A stretch of DNA of 64,000 bases. Source: Flavobacterium sp. 90. Its GTDB lineage: Bacteria; Bacteroidota; Bacteroidia; Flavobacteriales; Flavobacteriaceae. Under the pieces are notes generated by a model. The model worked only from the letters and a program-made list of their open reading frames with translations, was not told the origin of the DNA and searched no databases. Where the stretch lies: the NCBI RefSeq assembly GCF_004339525.1, contig NZ_SMGE01000001.1, forward strand, positions 6,448,001-6,512,000. The letters run 5' to 3'. The position numbers and the translations under genes are program-made. Below, piece by piece: positions 26,720 to 37,612 of the stretch. Within the stretch, counting starts at the first letter, position 1; each line of letters starts with the position of its first letter.

Positions 26720-27481
26720 ATGGTTATGAGAAAAATTCTACCGTTTTTTTTACTACTTTTTCCATTTTACAATTCAATTCTGGCTCAGGATACTATTAGT
26801 GAGCAGAAAAAAAACATTTATGAAGAAGCACGTTATCATTATTTTCTAAAAACGATATTACTTTTTAATGAGTATTTAGACACTGATACAGGCTCCTTCA
26901 ATACCACACAACTTCGATTCTTGCACCCTATTGCAAATAACGCGTGGAACCTGCGAGTTGATTTACCATTAGTTTCTACAAACACCTCTTCTATAAACAA
27001 AACCGGTATTGGCGATATTGGAGTTGGTATTAGTTATATACCGTATCTAAAATACAATGGCGAAGGAATAGCTTTTCGCGCCAGAGTAATCTCAAACTCC
27101 GCTGTCGATCCTGCCCTTGGATCAGGAAAATGGGTGTTTGCTCCAGCTGTTTTTTACGGAAAATATATAAAGAAAGATCATCTCTTATGGATTGTTTCTT
27201 TAGAAAATCAAATGAGTTTTGCTGGTTCCGACAACAGAAACGATGTAAATCTAACTGCATTTGAGAACTACTTTATGTTTATATTGGGAAAAAACTGGAT
27301 TGCAGCTGATGTCGCCTTTCGATACAACAACACCAATAAAGGTTATCCAAATAATGCTTTTGTAGAATTTGGAAGAAGAATTACCAAAAACGATATGGCT
27401 TATGTTCATCCGAGTGTTGCTTTTGGAGGACATAAAACCTATAACTATGGTATCGAAGTTGGAATGCTTATTTTATTCTGA
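26720..27481 (+). CDS. Predicted outer-membrane beta-barrel protein of unknown function
   Basis: A 253-residue protein with a signal peptide (cleavage near LAQ, residues 21-23) and a body of alternating beta-strands ending with NYGIEVGMLILF, a C-terminal aromatic-ended strand typical of outer-membrane barrels. Glycine-rich turns (GIGDIGVGISYIPYL) suggest about ten to twelve strands. No family is recognised. A second ATG two codons downstream could be the real start. The gene stands alone, 60 bp after aroE. Confidence 0.7.
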   Translation: MVMRKILPFFLLLFPFYNSILAQDTISEQKKNIYEEARYHYFLKTILLFNEYLDTDTGSFNTTQLRFLHPIANNAWNLRVDLPLVSTNTSSINKTGIGDIGVGISYIPYLKYNGEGIAFRARVISNSAVDPALGSGKWVFAPAVFYGKYIKKDHLLWIVSLENQMSFAGSDNRNDVNLTAFENYFMFILGKNWIAADVAFRYNNTNKGYPNNAFVEFGRRITKNDMAYVHPSVAFGGHKTYNYGIEVGMLILF

Positions 27482-27784
27482 ATCGTTTCTGATAATAGAA
27501 AACGGAACTAAATACAACTTTTGAGAACTCTGAGATTTTAAAAGAAAACAAATCATTTTAGATTAAAATATAGACTTGCCACTAATTTTCTTAAAAGTGT
27601 ATAAATTACCCATTTAATTAAACTTCAAAAAAAATAGTAAAAAAACAGATATCACATTACTAAATTACTTCATTAAATAGGAATTTCATCGTAAAATCAT
27701 GTATAAACAAACGATTTATTTTGTATTTAGAAACTCCTTTACTATCTTTCGCTCTGTTTAAAATAAAAACCTTATACATTTAAA
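27482..27784. other. 303-bp gene-free upstream region of the DUF349 gene
   Basis: AT-rich DNA without open frames, repeats or terminator-like stems. TATCTTTC at 27733-27740 is one base off the -7 consensus and could drive the next gene. Nothing else is visible. Confidence 0.4.
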
Positions 27785-29782
27785 ATGTTAGAAGAAAAGA
27801 ATGATAACCTGCAAGAAGCAGACGGAAAATTAGAAATCGAAATTAACGATTCTACACAAGATAATGCAATTGAAACTACTGGTTCTGAAACAGCAACTGA
27901 AAACACAATTTCTGATGAAGAAGTTGTAGTAGAAAACACTGTTGAAACTGAAGTAACAGAAACAGAACATCAAACTGCATTAGATGCTATAACAAATTCG
28001 AACGCCGAAGAAAGTGAAGATGAAACGCTAAAAGAGCGCCATGATATTCCTATGCAGGATTACAACACTTTCTCTCTTGACGCACTTGTTGATGAATTGA
28101 AAAAATTGATCAACGACGATAAAGTGATGTCTGTAAAAGAGCATATCGAAGAGATTAAGAAAGCATTTTTACTACAATACAACCATCTTATAGAGGAGAA
28201 AAAAGAAGAATTCAACGCTTCTAAAGAAGATCCTAACGAAGAATTCGAATATCATTCTCCATTAAAATCTAAGTTTGACGAATATTATAATGTTTTCAGA
28301 GAGAAAAGAAATGCTCATTTTAAACATTTACAAACAAACCTTAAATCTAATTTAGACAATCGACTTGCAATAGTTGAGGAACTAAAAGAACTTATAAATC
28401 CGCAGGAAAACATCAAAGACACGCTTAAACATTTTAATGATTTAAGAGAAAGATGGAAAAATGCCGGAGCAATTCCAAAAGACAAATACAATCACGTTTG
28501 GAATAACTACCATTTTCACGTAGAGAATTTTTACGATTATCTGCATTTAGATCGTGAAGCAAGAGATTTAGATTTCAAATACAATCTGGAACAAAAGCAA
28601 AAAATCATTGCTCGCGTTGAAGAATTAGTAAACGAAACTGATATTAGCAAAGCTTTCCGTGAATTACAAGACTTACACAGAATTTGGAAAGAAGATATTG
28701 GTCCGGTTTCAAAAGAACACCGTGATAGTATCTGGAATAAATTCAGTGAATTGACTAAAAAAATTCATGACAAAAGAGAAATTTTATTCGAAAGCCAAAG
28801 AGCAAACGAACAAAATAATCTTGAAGTTAAGAAAGAAATCATTGGAAAAATTGAGGTTTTAGGAACTGAAAAAGTAAATTCTCACTCACAATGGTTAGTA
28901 CAAATTCAGAAAGTAGAAGCACTTAGAAATGAGTTTTTTGCCGCCGGAAAAGTACCATCAGAAGTAAATGAAGAAACTTGGGCTGCTTTTAAAACTGCCG
29001 TTAGAAACTTTAATTCTTTTAAAAATTCGTTTTACAAAGACATTAAAAAGGATCAAAACGACAATTTAAATAAAAAAATGGCTCTTGTTGCAAAAGCAAA
29101 AGAACTGCAAGAAAGTACAGATTTTGGTGCTACAACTCCTGTAATGAAACAAATTCAGGAAGAGTGGAAACAAATTGGTCACGTTCCGAAAAAATATTCA
29201 GATAAAATCTGGAAAGAATTTAAAGATGCTTGTAATCATTATTTTGATAAATTAAAAGAGCACAAATCAGAAGAAAACGTTGATGAAGTTGCTGCTTTTG
29301 ACAATAAAAAAGCTTACTTAGATATCCTAAGAGCTTACCAACTTACCGGTGATCACAAAACGGATCTTGATGCTATAAAAGCACATATCGAAATCTGGAA
29401 AGGTTACGGAAAAGTTCCTTTTGCAAGACGTCATATCGAAGGAAAATTCAATAAAATTCTTGATGCCCTTTTTGAAAAATTAAGTTTGAGTAAAAAAGAA
29501 ACTGAAATGATGCGTTTTGCCAACAGAATTGATTCTTTATCTGACAGCAATGATACACGTAAATTAGACAACGAGAAGATATTCTTAATGCGTAAAATTG
29601 AAGAAGTTCAAAATGAAATCTTCCAATTAGAGAATAATATTCAGTTTTTCACAAACACGAAAAATGCTAAGAAAGAAAACTCAATTGTTCTTGAAGTTCG
29701 TAAAAACATCGCTATCCACAAAGAAAGCCTTGAAGTTTGGAAAGACAAATTAAAACAATTACGAAATTTAGGTCAGGAATAA
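27785..29782 (+). CDS. DUF349 repeat protein
   Basis: A 665-residue cytoplasmic protein. Residues 1-85 are acidic and low in complexity (Glu/Thr/Asn-rich). The rest holds about six DUF349 helical repeats, each with the pattern FNDLRERWKNAGAIPKDKYNHVW (for example ELQDLHRIWKEDIGPV and IQEEWKQIGHVPKK). A C-terminal coiled coil (about 600-660) follows. DUF349 proteins are widespread in Bacteroidetes and Actinobacteria and their role is not settled. A terminator follows 23 bp after the stop. Confidence 0.88.
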   Translation: MLEEKNDNLQEADGKLEIEINDSTQDNAIETTGSETATENTISDEEVVVENTVETEVTETEHQTALDAITNSNAEESEDETLKERHDIPMQDYNTFSLDALVDELKKLINDDKVMSVKEHIEEIKKAFLLQYNHLIEEKKEEFNASKEDPNEEFEYHSPLKSKFDEYYNVFREKRNAHFKHLQTNLKSNLDNRLAIVEELKELINPQENIKDTLKHFNDLRERWKNAGAIPKDKYNHVWNNYHFHVENFYDYLHLDREARDLDFKYNLEQKQKIIARVEELVNETDISKAFRELQDLHRIWKEDIGPVSKEHRDSIWNKFSELTKKIHDKREILFESQRANEQNNLEVKKEIIGKIEVLGTEKVNSHSQWLVQIQKVEALRNEFFAAGKVPSEVNEETWAAFKTAVRNFNSFKNSFYKDIKKDQNDNLNKKMALVAKAKELQESTDFGATTPVMKQIQEEWKQIGHVPKKYSDKIWKEFKDACNHYFDKLKEHKSEENVDEVAAFDNKKAYLDILRAYQLTGDHKTDLDAIKAHIEIWKGYGKVPFARRHIEGKFNKILDALFEKLSLSKKETEMMRFANRIDSLSDSNDTRKLDNEKIFLMRKIEEVQNEIFQLENNIQFFTNTKNAKKENSIVLEVRKNIAIHKESLEVWKDKLKQLRNLGQE

Positions 29783-29805
29783 GACGCTAAGTTTCTACAA
29801 TAATT

Positions 29806-29842
29806 AAAAAAGGTGTAATGATATTTTCGTTACGCCTTTTTT
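29806..29842 (+). terminator. Terminator after the DUF349 gene
   Basis: AAAAAAGGTGTAATGA pairs with TCGTTACGCCTTTTTT, with two G-T mismatches, ending in a T6 run. It lies 23 bp after the stop codon. Confidence 0.8.
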
Positions 29843-29852
29843 GTTGGGGTCA

Positions 29853-30096
29853 TTTTACCGCAAAGATGCAAAGGTTTTCGCAAAGTTCACAAAGCTAATT
29901 CAACACAACGCTTTGGGAACTTTGCGTTTACTAAGCGCAATCTTAAATAGAAAAACCTTTGCATCTTTGCGGTAAAATTTTATCCCATTTTTAAGATTGC
30001 CGACAATTCAACAACACAAAACTTTGCGAACTTTGCGTTTACTAAGCGTAATCCTGAACAGAAAACTTTGCGCCTTTGCGGTAAAATTCATCCCAA
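29853..30096. repeat. CTTTGCG-family repeats with a 26-bp perfect inverted repeat
   Basis: The 26-bp arms 29853-29878 and 29952-29977 are perfect reverse complements (TTTTACCGCAAAGATGC...). A block of about 75 bp around 29911-29990, containing GCGTTTACTAAGCG and CTTTGCGGTAAAAT, recurs with changes at about 30016-30095 as a direct repeat. It fills most of the 429-bp gap before the OsmC gene. Non-coding. Confidence 0.7.
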
Positions 30097-30168
30097 CATT
30101 TACTTCATTTCAACCCCAAACTTAACACTCTAATTAAATTTCATAAAACTATTCTTTAAAATATTGAT

Positions 30169-30176
30169 TATATTTG
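30169..30176 (+). promoter_or_regulatory. -7 box for the OsmC-family gene
   Basis: TATATTTG matches TAnnTTTG, 35 bp before the ATG. The -33 region is AT-rich without a clear TTTG. Confidence 0.45.
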
Positions 30177-30211
30177 AGAATCAAAAGATTATAAACCTAA
30201 ATTAATATAAA

Positions 30212-30628
30212 ATGAAATTTACAAGAAAAGCAAATGCCAACTGGAAAGGAACCGGTATGGAAGGAACAGGAACTATCAGTACACAAAGTACAACATTAGA
30301 TAATGCGCAATTGTCATTTAAGACAAGATTTGCAGACGGAGTAGGAACAAATCCCGAAGAACTTGTTGCAGCAGCACATTCTGGCTGTTTTACAATGCAA
30401 TTAAGCTTTTTGCTAAACGAAGGAGGTTTTACTGCAGATGATTTAAATACAGAAGCGACAGTAACTTTTGAGGATGGAACAATAACATTAATCCATTTAG
30501 ATTTAAAAGGAAAAGTTTCTGGAATTTCTGCCGAAGAATTTGAAAAGACAGCTGCAAAAGCAAAAGAAATCTGTCCGATTTCAAAACTTTTAAATACAAC
30601 AATTACTCTATCAGCTGCTTTAGTTTAG
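30212..30628 (+). CDS. OsmC-family peroxiredoxin
   Basis: A 138-residue thiol peroxidase of the OsmC group, which reduces organic hydroperoxides. The two catalytic cysteines are visible: Cys59 in AAHSGCF and Cys121 in EICPISK, with NPEEL before the first. The N-terminal strand (ANANWKGTGMEGTGTIS) fits OsmC rather than Ohr. Cytoplasmic and of normal length. It is a single-gene unit with its own promoter box and terminator. Confidence 0.93.
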   Translation: MKFTRKANANWKGTGMEGTGTISTQSTTLDNAQLSFKTRFADGVGTNPEELVAAAHSGCFTMQLSFLLNEGGFTADDLNTEATVTFEDGTITLIHLDLKGKVSGISAEEFEKTAAKAKEICPISKLLNTTITLSAALV

Positions 30629-30649
30629 TCAATACAGTAATCTATAAAC

Positions 30650-30684
30650 AAAAAAATATCCCGCTTTTGACGGGATATTTTTTT
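30650..30684. terminator. Bidirectional terminator between osmC-like and TPR genes
   Basis: AAAAAATATCCCG pairs with CGGGATATTTTTT across a 7-nt loop. It lies between convergent genes and has A and T runs on both sides, so it can serve both. Confidence 0.85.
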
Positions 30685-30705
30685 ATTCAAAAAGAATTAA
30701 AATTC

Positions 30706-31986
30706 TTAGTTCATTGTAGCTTTTAATGCTTTTGCTTCAGCAGTCATTTCTAAAGCTTTATAAACTCCTAATAATGTTTTAGAAACATCTTCATTTTTAG
30801 GATCTAATTCGTTTGCTTTTTTAAGGTAAGGAATAACTCCTCTAAAAACATTTTCTCTTTGTGCTTTTAACACATCGTAACGCTTCATATCTTTTGCAGA
30901 AGTACCCAATTTATTCATTTCATCAATGATTGGTTTCTCAGCCTCTAATTTTAATGCTGCAAGATTAAGATAAGCATTAGTATAGTTTGGATTGATTTCA
31001 ATAGCCTTCAAGTAATATTTTTCAGCATCAGCGCTATTTTTTGCATTACCACTGATTACACCTAAATTAAAAACAAGATCAGCATTGTTTGGTTCTTTTT
31101 CCAAAGCCTGAGTAACTAATGTCTTGTAAGTATCATAGTCTTTAGTTTCAAGATATAAGTTAGCTTCAGAAAGAATCAAAGAAGAATCATCAGGATTTGC
31201 TTTTCTTGCATCAGCGATAGCTTTTTTAGCGTCTTCAGTACGTCCTTTTTGAACTAAGATCAAAGCTAAATTTTTGTAGATCTCACCTCTTTTAGAAGGA
31301 ATAACTTCTGTTTTTGGTTTTTCGTGAGTTCCCAATTTTAAAGCTAAATCTCTTTCTTTTGCAGTATTAAAACCATCTTCATTACCTGAAGCTTTATTTA
31401 CAGCTGTATAAGAAGTACCTTTTCCAGAATAATTCAATTTTTTCAATTCTTCATACATTGGCAAAGCGCTATCATAATCCTGAGCGTTTACTGCTGTTGA
31501 AGCTGCGTAATACAAGTTGATTGTATCTTTTTTGTCTAACAAATAAGCATCATACAATTTTTGAGCACCTTCTTTAACTTTTTTAGCTTGTGTATCTGCA
31601 ATAGCTGAGTTAATAAGCTTTCCTTTAATTTCAGTAATTGAAGCAGCAGCCTGAACTGAATACTTTTGTTTACCTGAAGTTTTCTCAATCTCAATTAACT
31701 TTTTATAGCTTTCAGCCGCAAGAGATAAATTTGCGCCTTCTTCAACTTTTTTATTAGCTAAATCCAAATAAGCATTTCCTTGTACAAAATAGTATTGCGC
31801 TTGTTCAACGTCTTTGGCATTCACTACCAAGTTTTCAGCGTCTTTCAATATTGTAATTGCTCCTTGAGCATCGCCGCCTTTTAACGCTTTTTCAGCACTC
31901 TTAATTTGATCTTTCTGAGCAAAAGTAGCTACAGAAATCAATAATGCTGATGCTAGTATTACATACTTACTTTTCATAATATTCAA
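30706..31986 (-). CDS. Exported tetratricopeptide repeat protein
   Basis: A 426-residue protein with a signal peptide (cleavage near FAQ, residues 22-24) and TPR helices throughout (clear repeats near residues 235-265, 300-335 and 390-415), so it is probably periplasmic. Its start lies 39 bp after the gyrA stop on the same strand with no terminator between, so it is likely co-transcribed with gyrA, an arrangement seen in other flavobacteria. The fourth codon is also ATG and could be the real start. Partner unknown. Confidence 0.85.
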   Translation of the reverse strand: MNIMKSKYVILASALLISVATFAQKDQIKSAEKALKGGDAQGAITILKDAENLVVNAKDVEQAQYYFVQGNAYLDLANKKVEEGANLSLAAESYKKLIEIEKTSGKQKYSVQAAASITEIKGKLINSAIADTQAKKVKEGAQKLYDAYLLDKKDTINLYYAASTAVNAQDYDSALPMYEELKKLNYSGKGTSYTAVNKASGNEDGFNTAKERDLALKLGTHEKPKTEVIPSKRGEIYKNLALILVQKGRTEDAKKAIADARKANPDDSSLILSEANLYLETKDYDTYKTLVTQALEKEPNNADLVFNLGVISGNAKNSADAEKYYLKAIEINPNYTNAYLNLAALKLEAEKPIIDEMNKLGTSAKDMKRYDVLKAQRENVFRGVIPYLKKANELDPKNEDVSKTLLGVYKALEMTAEAKALKATMN

Positions 31987-32025
31987 TTTGTGTATTTAAT
32001 TTTAATTATTCCTGGGTTAAATTTA

Positions 32026-34668
32026 TTATTCTTCAGATTCCTCTTCTTCAGAGTCGTCTTCATCTTCTGTTTCTTCTTCAGAATCGTCATCATCGTCATC
32101 TTCTACGGTTCCGTCGTCTTCAAGAACTTCTAAATCCGGCTTAACTCTTTCGATAGCAGATTCAATAACATTTCCATCTTCATCAAGAACAACTTCTGCA
32201 ACATCATCTTTCATAACTTTTGTTACAGCAGCGATAGAATCTTTACCTTTTAAGTTAATCAATCGAACTCCTTGTGTTGCACGACCCATTACACGTAAAT
32301 CTTCGATAGCCATTCTAATTGTTAATCCTGATTTGTTGATAATCATTAAATCATCAGCATCAGTTACATTACTAATAGAAATTAATTTTCCGGTTTTCTC
32401 CGTGATATTAAGTGTTTTTACACCTTTACCTCCACGGTTTGTAATTCTGTAAACATCTTCTCCATCGTCATCAACTAATTTAGTACGTTTACCGTATCCG
32501 TTTTCAGTTACAACCAAAATCTGCGTATCATTTACATTCTCTTTATCAACTGTAACCATACCAATCACTTCATCAGTATCGTCTTTTAAGGTAATTCCAC
32601 GAACTCCAGAAGCTGTTCTTCCCATCGGACGTGTTTTGGTTTCCTCAAAACGAACTAATTTACCAGACTTAACTGCTAAGATAATTTGGCTTTCTCCGTT
32701 TGTTAATTTTGCTTCAAGTAACTCATCACCTTCTTTAATTGTAATTGCAGCAACACCATTTACCCTTGGTTTAGAATATTTCTCTAAAGAAGTTTTCTTA
32801 ACCTGACCTTGTTTTGTTACCATTACAAGATTATGACTATTGATATAATCTTTGTCTTTTAAATCTTGTGTACAAATGAAAGCTTTTACTTTATCATCGC
32901 TTTCAATATTTACTAAATTCTGAATTGCTCTACCTTTTGCAGTTTTGCTTCCTTCCGGAATTTCGTAAACACGCATCCAGAAACATTTTCCTTTTTGCGT
33001 AAAGAACATCATATATTGGTGATTGGTCGCAACGAACATATGCTCAAGGAAATCCTGATCTCTTGTTCCTGCGCTTTTTTGTCCTACTCCACCTCTATTT
33101 TGAGTTTTATACTCTGTTAAGTTAGTACGTTTGATGTAACCTGCGTGAGAAATTGTAATAACTACATTTTCATCAGCAATTAAATCTTCGATACTTACAT
33201 CTCCACCAGAATATTCGATTGTAGAACGACGTTCATCTCCGTATTTCTCGCGGATTTCTTCAAGTTCTTCTTTAATTAAGTTTGTTCTTAAATCTACATC
33301 TGCCAATAATGCTTTCAAATGCTCGATTAACTTCATTAATTCATCATATTCAGCTCTTAACTTGTCTTGTTCCAGACCTGTTAACTGACGCAAACGCATT
33401 TCAACAATTGCACGTGCCTGAATATCTGACAGATTAAATCTTTCGATTAATTTCTCACGAGCTTCTTCAGTGTTTTTAGAACCTCTGATGATCGCAATTA
33501 CTTCATCAATATTATCAGAAGCAATAATTAAACCTTCTAAAATGTGAGCTCTTTCTTCAGCTTTACGCAATTCAAAACGAGTTCTGCGAACTACTACATC
33601 ATGACGGTGCTCGATAAAATAGTGAATCATATCTTTTAGATTCAACATTTGTGGGCGACCTTTTACTAATGCAATATTGTTTACACTAAAAGAAGATTGT
33701 AATGATGTAAACTTATATAAGGTATTCAAAACTACGTTTGGCGTAGCATCGCGTTTCAGGATATAAACGATACGCATACCGTTTCTATCAGATTCGTCAC
33801 GAATATTGGCAATACCTTCAATTTTTTTATCGTTAACTAAATCAGCCGTACGTTTGATCATTTCGGCTTTATTAACCTGATATGGAATCTCAGTAACGAT
33901 GATACATTCTCTTCCGTCAACTTCTTCAAAACCAACTTTAGCACGCATTACAATACGTCCTCTACCGGTTTTAAAAGCTTCTCGAACACCTTCATAACCA
34001 TATATTACACCACCGGTTGGAAAATCCGGAGCTTTAATATGTGTCATTAATTCGTCAACTTCAATATCATTATTATCAAGATAAGCTAATGTACCGTTGA
34101 TAACTTCAGTTAAATTGTGTGGAGGCATATTTGTCGCCATACCAACTGCAATACCTGTTGCTCCGTTTACTAATAAAGTAGGAACTCTTGTAGGCATTAC
34201 TTTTGGCTCATATAATGTATCGTCAAAGTTCAATTGAAAGTCAACTGTTTCTTTTTCGATATCTGCCATAATATCTTCAGAGATTTTACGCATTCTGGCC
34301 TCAGTATAACGCATTGCTGCAGGACTGTCACCATCGACAGAACCAAAGTTACCCTGACCGTCCACTAATAAATATCGCATACTCCACTCCTGAGCCATAC
34401 GCACCATTGCATCATAAACAGAGGTATCTCCGTGTGGGTGATACTTACCCAGAACCTCCCCTACGATTCTCGCAGACTTTTTGTGGGCAGATCTTGATGT
34501 TACTCCTAAATCATACATTCCGTAAAGAACTCTTCGATGCACTGGTTTCAAGCCATCTCTAACATCAGGAAGCGCTCTCGATACGATTACTGACATCGAA
34601 TAATCAATGTAAGCTGATTTCATTTCATCTTCTATGTTAATAGGAATTAACTTTTCTCCTTCAGACAT
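32026..34668 (-). CDS. gyrA: DNA gyrase subunit A
   Basis: The DNA-breaking and rejoining subunit of gyrase, which introduces negative supercoils. The 880-residue protein has the winged-helix/tower core with active-site Tyr121 in AMRYTEAR, the quinolone-region helix [10 protein letters not shown], the coiled-coil arm, and a C-terminal beta-pinwheel with a GyrA box (QNRGGVGQ near residue 521). The last 40 or so residues are almost pure Asp/Glu (about 842-880), an acidic tail that modulates DNA wrapping in some gyrases. Position 83 by E. coli numbering is Thr rather than Ser, which I take as the lineage norm. It diverges from clpC. Confidence 0.97.
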   Translation of the reverse strand: MSEGEKLIPINIEDEMKSAYIDYSMSVIVSRALPDVRDGLKPVHRRVLYGMYDLGVTSRSAHKKSARIVGEVLGKYHPHGDTSVYDAMVRMAQEWSMRYLLVDGQGNFGSVDGDSPAAMRYTEARMRKISEDIMADIEKETVDFQLNFDDTLYEPKVMPTRVPTLLVNGATGIAVGMATNMPPHNLTEVINGTLAYLDNNDIEVDELMTHIKAPDFPTGGVIYGYEGVREAFKTGRGRIVMRAKVGFEEVDGRECIIVTEIPYQVNKAEMIKRTADLVNDKKIEGIANIRDESDRNGMRIVYILKRDATPNVVLNTLYKFTSLQSSFSVNNIALVKGRPQMLNLKDMIHYFIEHRHDVVVRRTRFELRKAEERAHILEGLIIASDNIDEVIAIIRGSKNTEEAREKLIERFNLSDIQARAIVEMRLRQLTGLEQDKLRAEYDELMKLIEHLKALLADVDLRTNLIKEELEEIREKYGDERRSTIEYSGGDVSIEDLIADENVVITISHAGYIKRTNLTEYKTQNRGGVGQKSAGTRDQDFLEHMFVATNHQYMMFFTQKGKCFWMRVYEIPEGSKTAKGRAIQNLVNIESDDKVKAFICTQDLKDKDYINSHNLVMVTKQGQVKKTSLEKYSKPRVNGVAAITIKEGDELLEAKLTNGESQIILAVKSGKLVRFEETKTRPMGRTASGVRGITLKDDTDEVIGMVTVDKENVNDTQILVVTENGYGKRTKLVDDDGEDVYRITNRGGKGVKTLNITEKTGKLISISNVTDADDLMIINKSGLTIRMAIEDLRVMGRATQGVRLINLKGKDSIAAVTKVMKDDVAEVVLDEDGNVIESAIERVKPDLEVLEDDGTVEDDDDDDSEEETEDEDDSEEEESEE

Positions 34669-34925
34669 AAGTTGTTATGTTTAAATAATTATATTAGTTT
34701 CAAAGCGTGCCAAGATACGTTTTTTTGGAATTTTTTCAGCTATTTACTTACACTAATTTCAATGATTTATTAACAACTTTATTTTAGCTTTTAGTTAATA
34801 AATTAAGCGTCTTTTAACGCTTTTATTGCTATTTTTTTTGTCTCTTAGCTGTCAGGAGATCTGAAGGGTACGGTTTTTGTTTTTCAAACTGTAATTCACT
34901 AAATTTACAATACCAATTATATATT

Positions 34926-37472
34926 ATGGATGATAATTTTTCACCAAGAGTAAAAGATGTTATTACATACAGTAAAGAAGAAGCCCTTCGTTTAGGACAC
35001 GACTTTATTGGTACTGAACATCTAATGCTAGGCATTTTAAGGGATGGAAACGGAAAAGCTATTCATATACTTAATAACCTAGCAGTCGATTTAGACCATT
35101 TACGCAGGAAGGTAGAAATACTGAGTCCAGCCAACCAGAGCGTTGAAGTAAATGCCGAAAAGAAAAACCTTCATCTTACCCGACAGGCAGAAAGAGCCCT
35201 GAAGACCACTTTTCTTGAAGCTAAAGTATTTCAAAGCTCGTCGATTAGCACAGCTCATTTGCTTCTATGCATCTTACGAAACGAAAACGATCCAACAACC
35301 AAGCTGTTGAATAAACTAAAAATAGATTATGACATAGCTAAAGAACAATATTTAAATATGACTCCAAACGAAGAAGAATTCTTAGAAAACTTGCCAAGAA
35401 ACGAATCGTATAATGACGATTCAGGACAAGATGACAGTCTTAAAGAAAGTAGTTTTAATAATCCCGCCAATAAGTCAAACAAAAAATCTAAAACTCCGGT
35501 GTTAGATAATTTTGGGAGAGATTTAACAGAAATGGCTGAGGAAGGAAAACTAGATCCGGTTGTAGGACGCGAAAAAGAAATTGAACGTGTTTCGCAAATC
35601 TTAAGCCGTAGAAAAAAGAACAACCCACTTCTTATTGGAGAACCTGGAGTTGGTAAATCTGCTATTGCAGAAGGACTGGCGCTACGTATTATCCAAAAGA
35701 AAGTATCTCGTATTCTTTTCCACAAACGTGTAGTAACTCTTGATCTTGCCAGCTTAGTTGCCGGAACAAAATACAGAGGACAGTTTGAAGAAAGAATGAA
35801 AGCCGTAATGAACGAGCTTGAGAAAAATGATGATATTATCCTTTTCATTGACGAAATTCATACTATCGTAGGCGCTGGTGGAGCAACAGGATCTCTTGAT
35901 GCTTCAAACATGTTCAAACCTGCTTTAGCAAGAGGAGAAATTCAATGTATTGGCGCTACTACTCTTGATGAGTACAGACAATATATTGAGAAAGACGGAG
36001 CTCTTGAAAGACGTTTCCAAAAAGTAATTGTTGAACCAACTTCTGTTGAAGAAACGATTGCGATTTTGAACAATGTAAAAGACAAATACGAAGATCACCA
36101 CAATGTAACTTATACTCAGGAAGCAATTGAAGCTTGTGTAAAATTAACAAACAGATATATGTCTGAGCGTTTCTTACCAGACAAAGCTATTGATGCTCTT
36201 GACGAAGCCGGATCTCGCGTACATATTACTAACATTGATGTTCCTAAACAAATTTTGGATTTAGAACGTCAGTTAGAAGAAGTTCGTGAAAACAAAAATA
36301 TGGTTGTTAAAAAACAAAAATATGAAGAAGCAGCCAAACTTCGTGATGATGAAAAACGTATAGAAAAAGACCTTGCCGTTGCACAAGAACAATGGGAAGA
36401 AGATTCTAAAAACAACAGAATTGAAGTTACAGAAGATAATGTAGCCGATGTTGTTTCTATGATGACTGGAATTCCTGTAAACAGAATTGCACAAACAGAA
36501 AGTAATAAACTGGCGAAATTACCTGAATTAATTCAGAATAAAGTAATTGGTCAAAACGAAGCTGTTCTTAAAATTGCACGTTCTATTCAACGCAACAGAG
36601 CCGGACTTAAAGATCCAAACAAACCAATTGGTTCGTTTATTTTCTTAGGTCAGACTGGGGTTGGTAAAACACAATTAGCAAAAGTTCTTGCAAAAGAATT
36701 ATTCGATTCAGAAGATGCGTTAGTTCGTATTGATATGAGTGAATACATGGAAAAATTTGCAATTTCTCGTTTAGTTGGAGCGCCTCCGGGATATGTTGGT
36801 TACGAAGAAGGTGGACAATTGACTGAAAAAGTTCGCAGAAAACCTTATTGTGTTGTTCTTTTAGACGAGATCGAAAAAGCGCATCCGGATGTATTCAATA
36901 TGATGCTTCAGGTTCTTGATGATGGATATTTGACAGATAGTTTAGGTCGTAAAATTGACTTTAAAAACACTATCATTATCATGACTTCTAACGTTGGAGC
37001 ACGTCAGTTAAAAGATTTTGGACAAGGTGTAGGATTCGGAACTGCAGCAAAAGTGGCTCAAGCCGATGATAACTCAAAAAGCATTATCGAAAATGCATTG
37101 AAAAAAACTTTCGCACCAGAATTCTTAAACAGAATTGATGACGTAATCGTTTTCAACGCTTTAGAAAAAGGTGACATTGATTTAATTATCGATATCGAAC
37201 TTGCAAAACTTTATTCTCGTATTGCTGAATTAGGCTACAAGCTAAATCTTACTGACAAAGCAAAAGCATTTATTGCAGAAAAAGGCTTTGACAGACAATT
37301 TGGAGCAAGACCTCTAAAAAGAGCGATTCAGAAATATGTTGAAGATTTGTTAGCAGAAGAAATCATAACTTCAAAAATACATTCAGGTGACGAAATCTTA
37401 ATGGATTTAAAAGATGATTCTCAAGAACTTTCAGTAGAAATCCACAAAGCTGAAGAACCAACAAATCAATAA
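34926..37472 (+). CDS. clpC: ClpC ATP-dependent protease ATPase subunit
   Basis: An 848-residue Hsp100 unfoldase that feeds proteins to ClpP. Domain order: a double Clp N-domain (residues 1-145), a charged linker, AAA module 1 with Walker A GEPGVGKS near 241, a UVR-type coiled-coil insert (KYEEAAKLRDDEKRIEKDL near 460), AAA module 2 with Walker A GQTGVGKT near 575, and a C-terminal D2-small domain. The middle insert marks it as ClpC rather than ClpA or ClpB. It is divergent from gyrA across 257 bp and followed by its own terminator. TAAATTTA at about 34902 may be its -7 box (one mismatch). Confidence 0.95.
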   Translation: MDDNFSPRVKDVITYSKEEALRLGHDFIGTEHLMLGILRDGNGKAIHILNNLAVDLDHLRRKVEILSPANQSVEVNAEKKNLHLTRQAERALKTTFLEAKVFQSSSISTAHLLLCILRNENDPTTKLLNKLKIDYDIAKEQYLNMTPNEEEFLENLPRNESYNDDSGQDDSLKESSFNNPANKSNKKSKTPVLDNFGRDLTEMAEEGKLDPVVGREKEIERVSQILSRRKKNNPLLIGEPGVGKSAIAEGLALRIIQKKVSRILFHKRVVTLDLASLVAGTKYRGQFEERMKAVMNELEKNDDIILFIDEIHTIVGAGGATGSLDASNMFKPALARGEIQCIGATTLDEYRQYIEKDGALERRFQKVIVEPTSVEETIAILNNVKDKYEDHHNVTYTQEAIEACVKLTNRYMSERFLPDKAIDALDEAGSRVHITNIDVPKQILDLERQLEEVRENKNMVVKKQKYEEAAKLRDDEKRIEKDLAVAQEQWEEDSKNNRIEVTEDNVADVVSMMTGIPVNRIAQTESNKLAKLPELIQNKVIGQNEAVLKIARSIQRNRAGLKDPNKPIGSFIFLGQTGVGKTQLAKVLAKELFDSEDALVRIDMSEYMEKFAISRLVGAPPGYVGYEEGGQLTEKVRRKPYCVVLLDEIEKAHPDVFNMMLQVLDDGYLTDSLGRKIDFKNTIIIMTSNVGARQLKDFGQGVGFGTAAKVAQADDNSKSIIENALKKTFAPEFLNRIDDVIVFNALEKGDIDLIIDIELAKLYSRIAELGYKLNLTDKAKAFIAEKGFDRQFGARPLKRAIQKYVEDLLAEEIITSKIHSGDEILMDLKDDSQELSVEIHKAEEPTNQ

Positions 37473-37500
37473 GATAGTTAAGTTTTATAACAGAAATAAC

Positions 37501-37540
37501 AAACCCGTTACGTTTTCATAACATAACGGGTATTTTTTTT
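37501..37540 (+). terminator. Terminator of clpC
   Basis: ACCCGTTA (37503-37510) pairs with TAACGGGT (37524-37531) across a 13-nt loop and is followed by a T8 run, 29 bp after the stop codon. Confidence 0.8.
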
Positions 37541-37612
37541 AGATAATTTACTATCTTTAGTAAAAGCAAATAGCTATTTTTGGCTATTAAATTCTATAAT
37601 AAAAAATAACGT

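Noticed and set aside
35327-35848. 173-codon antisense frame inside clpC
   Set aside because: Complementary to a conserved, intact clpC frame; composition rich in Ser/Arg/Leu is typical of a shadow frame.
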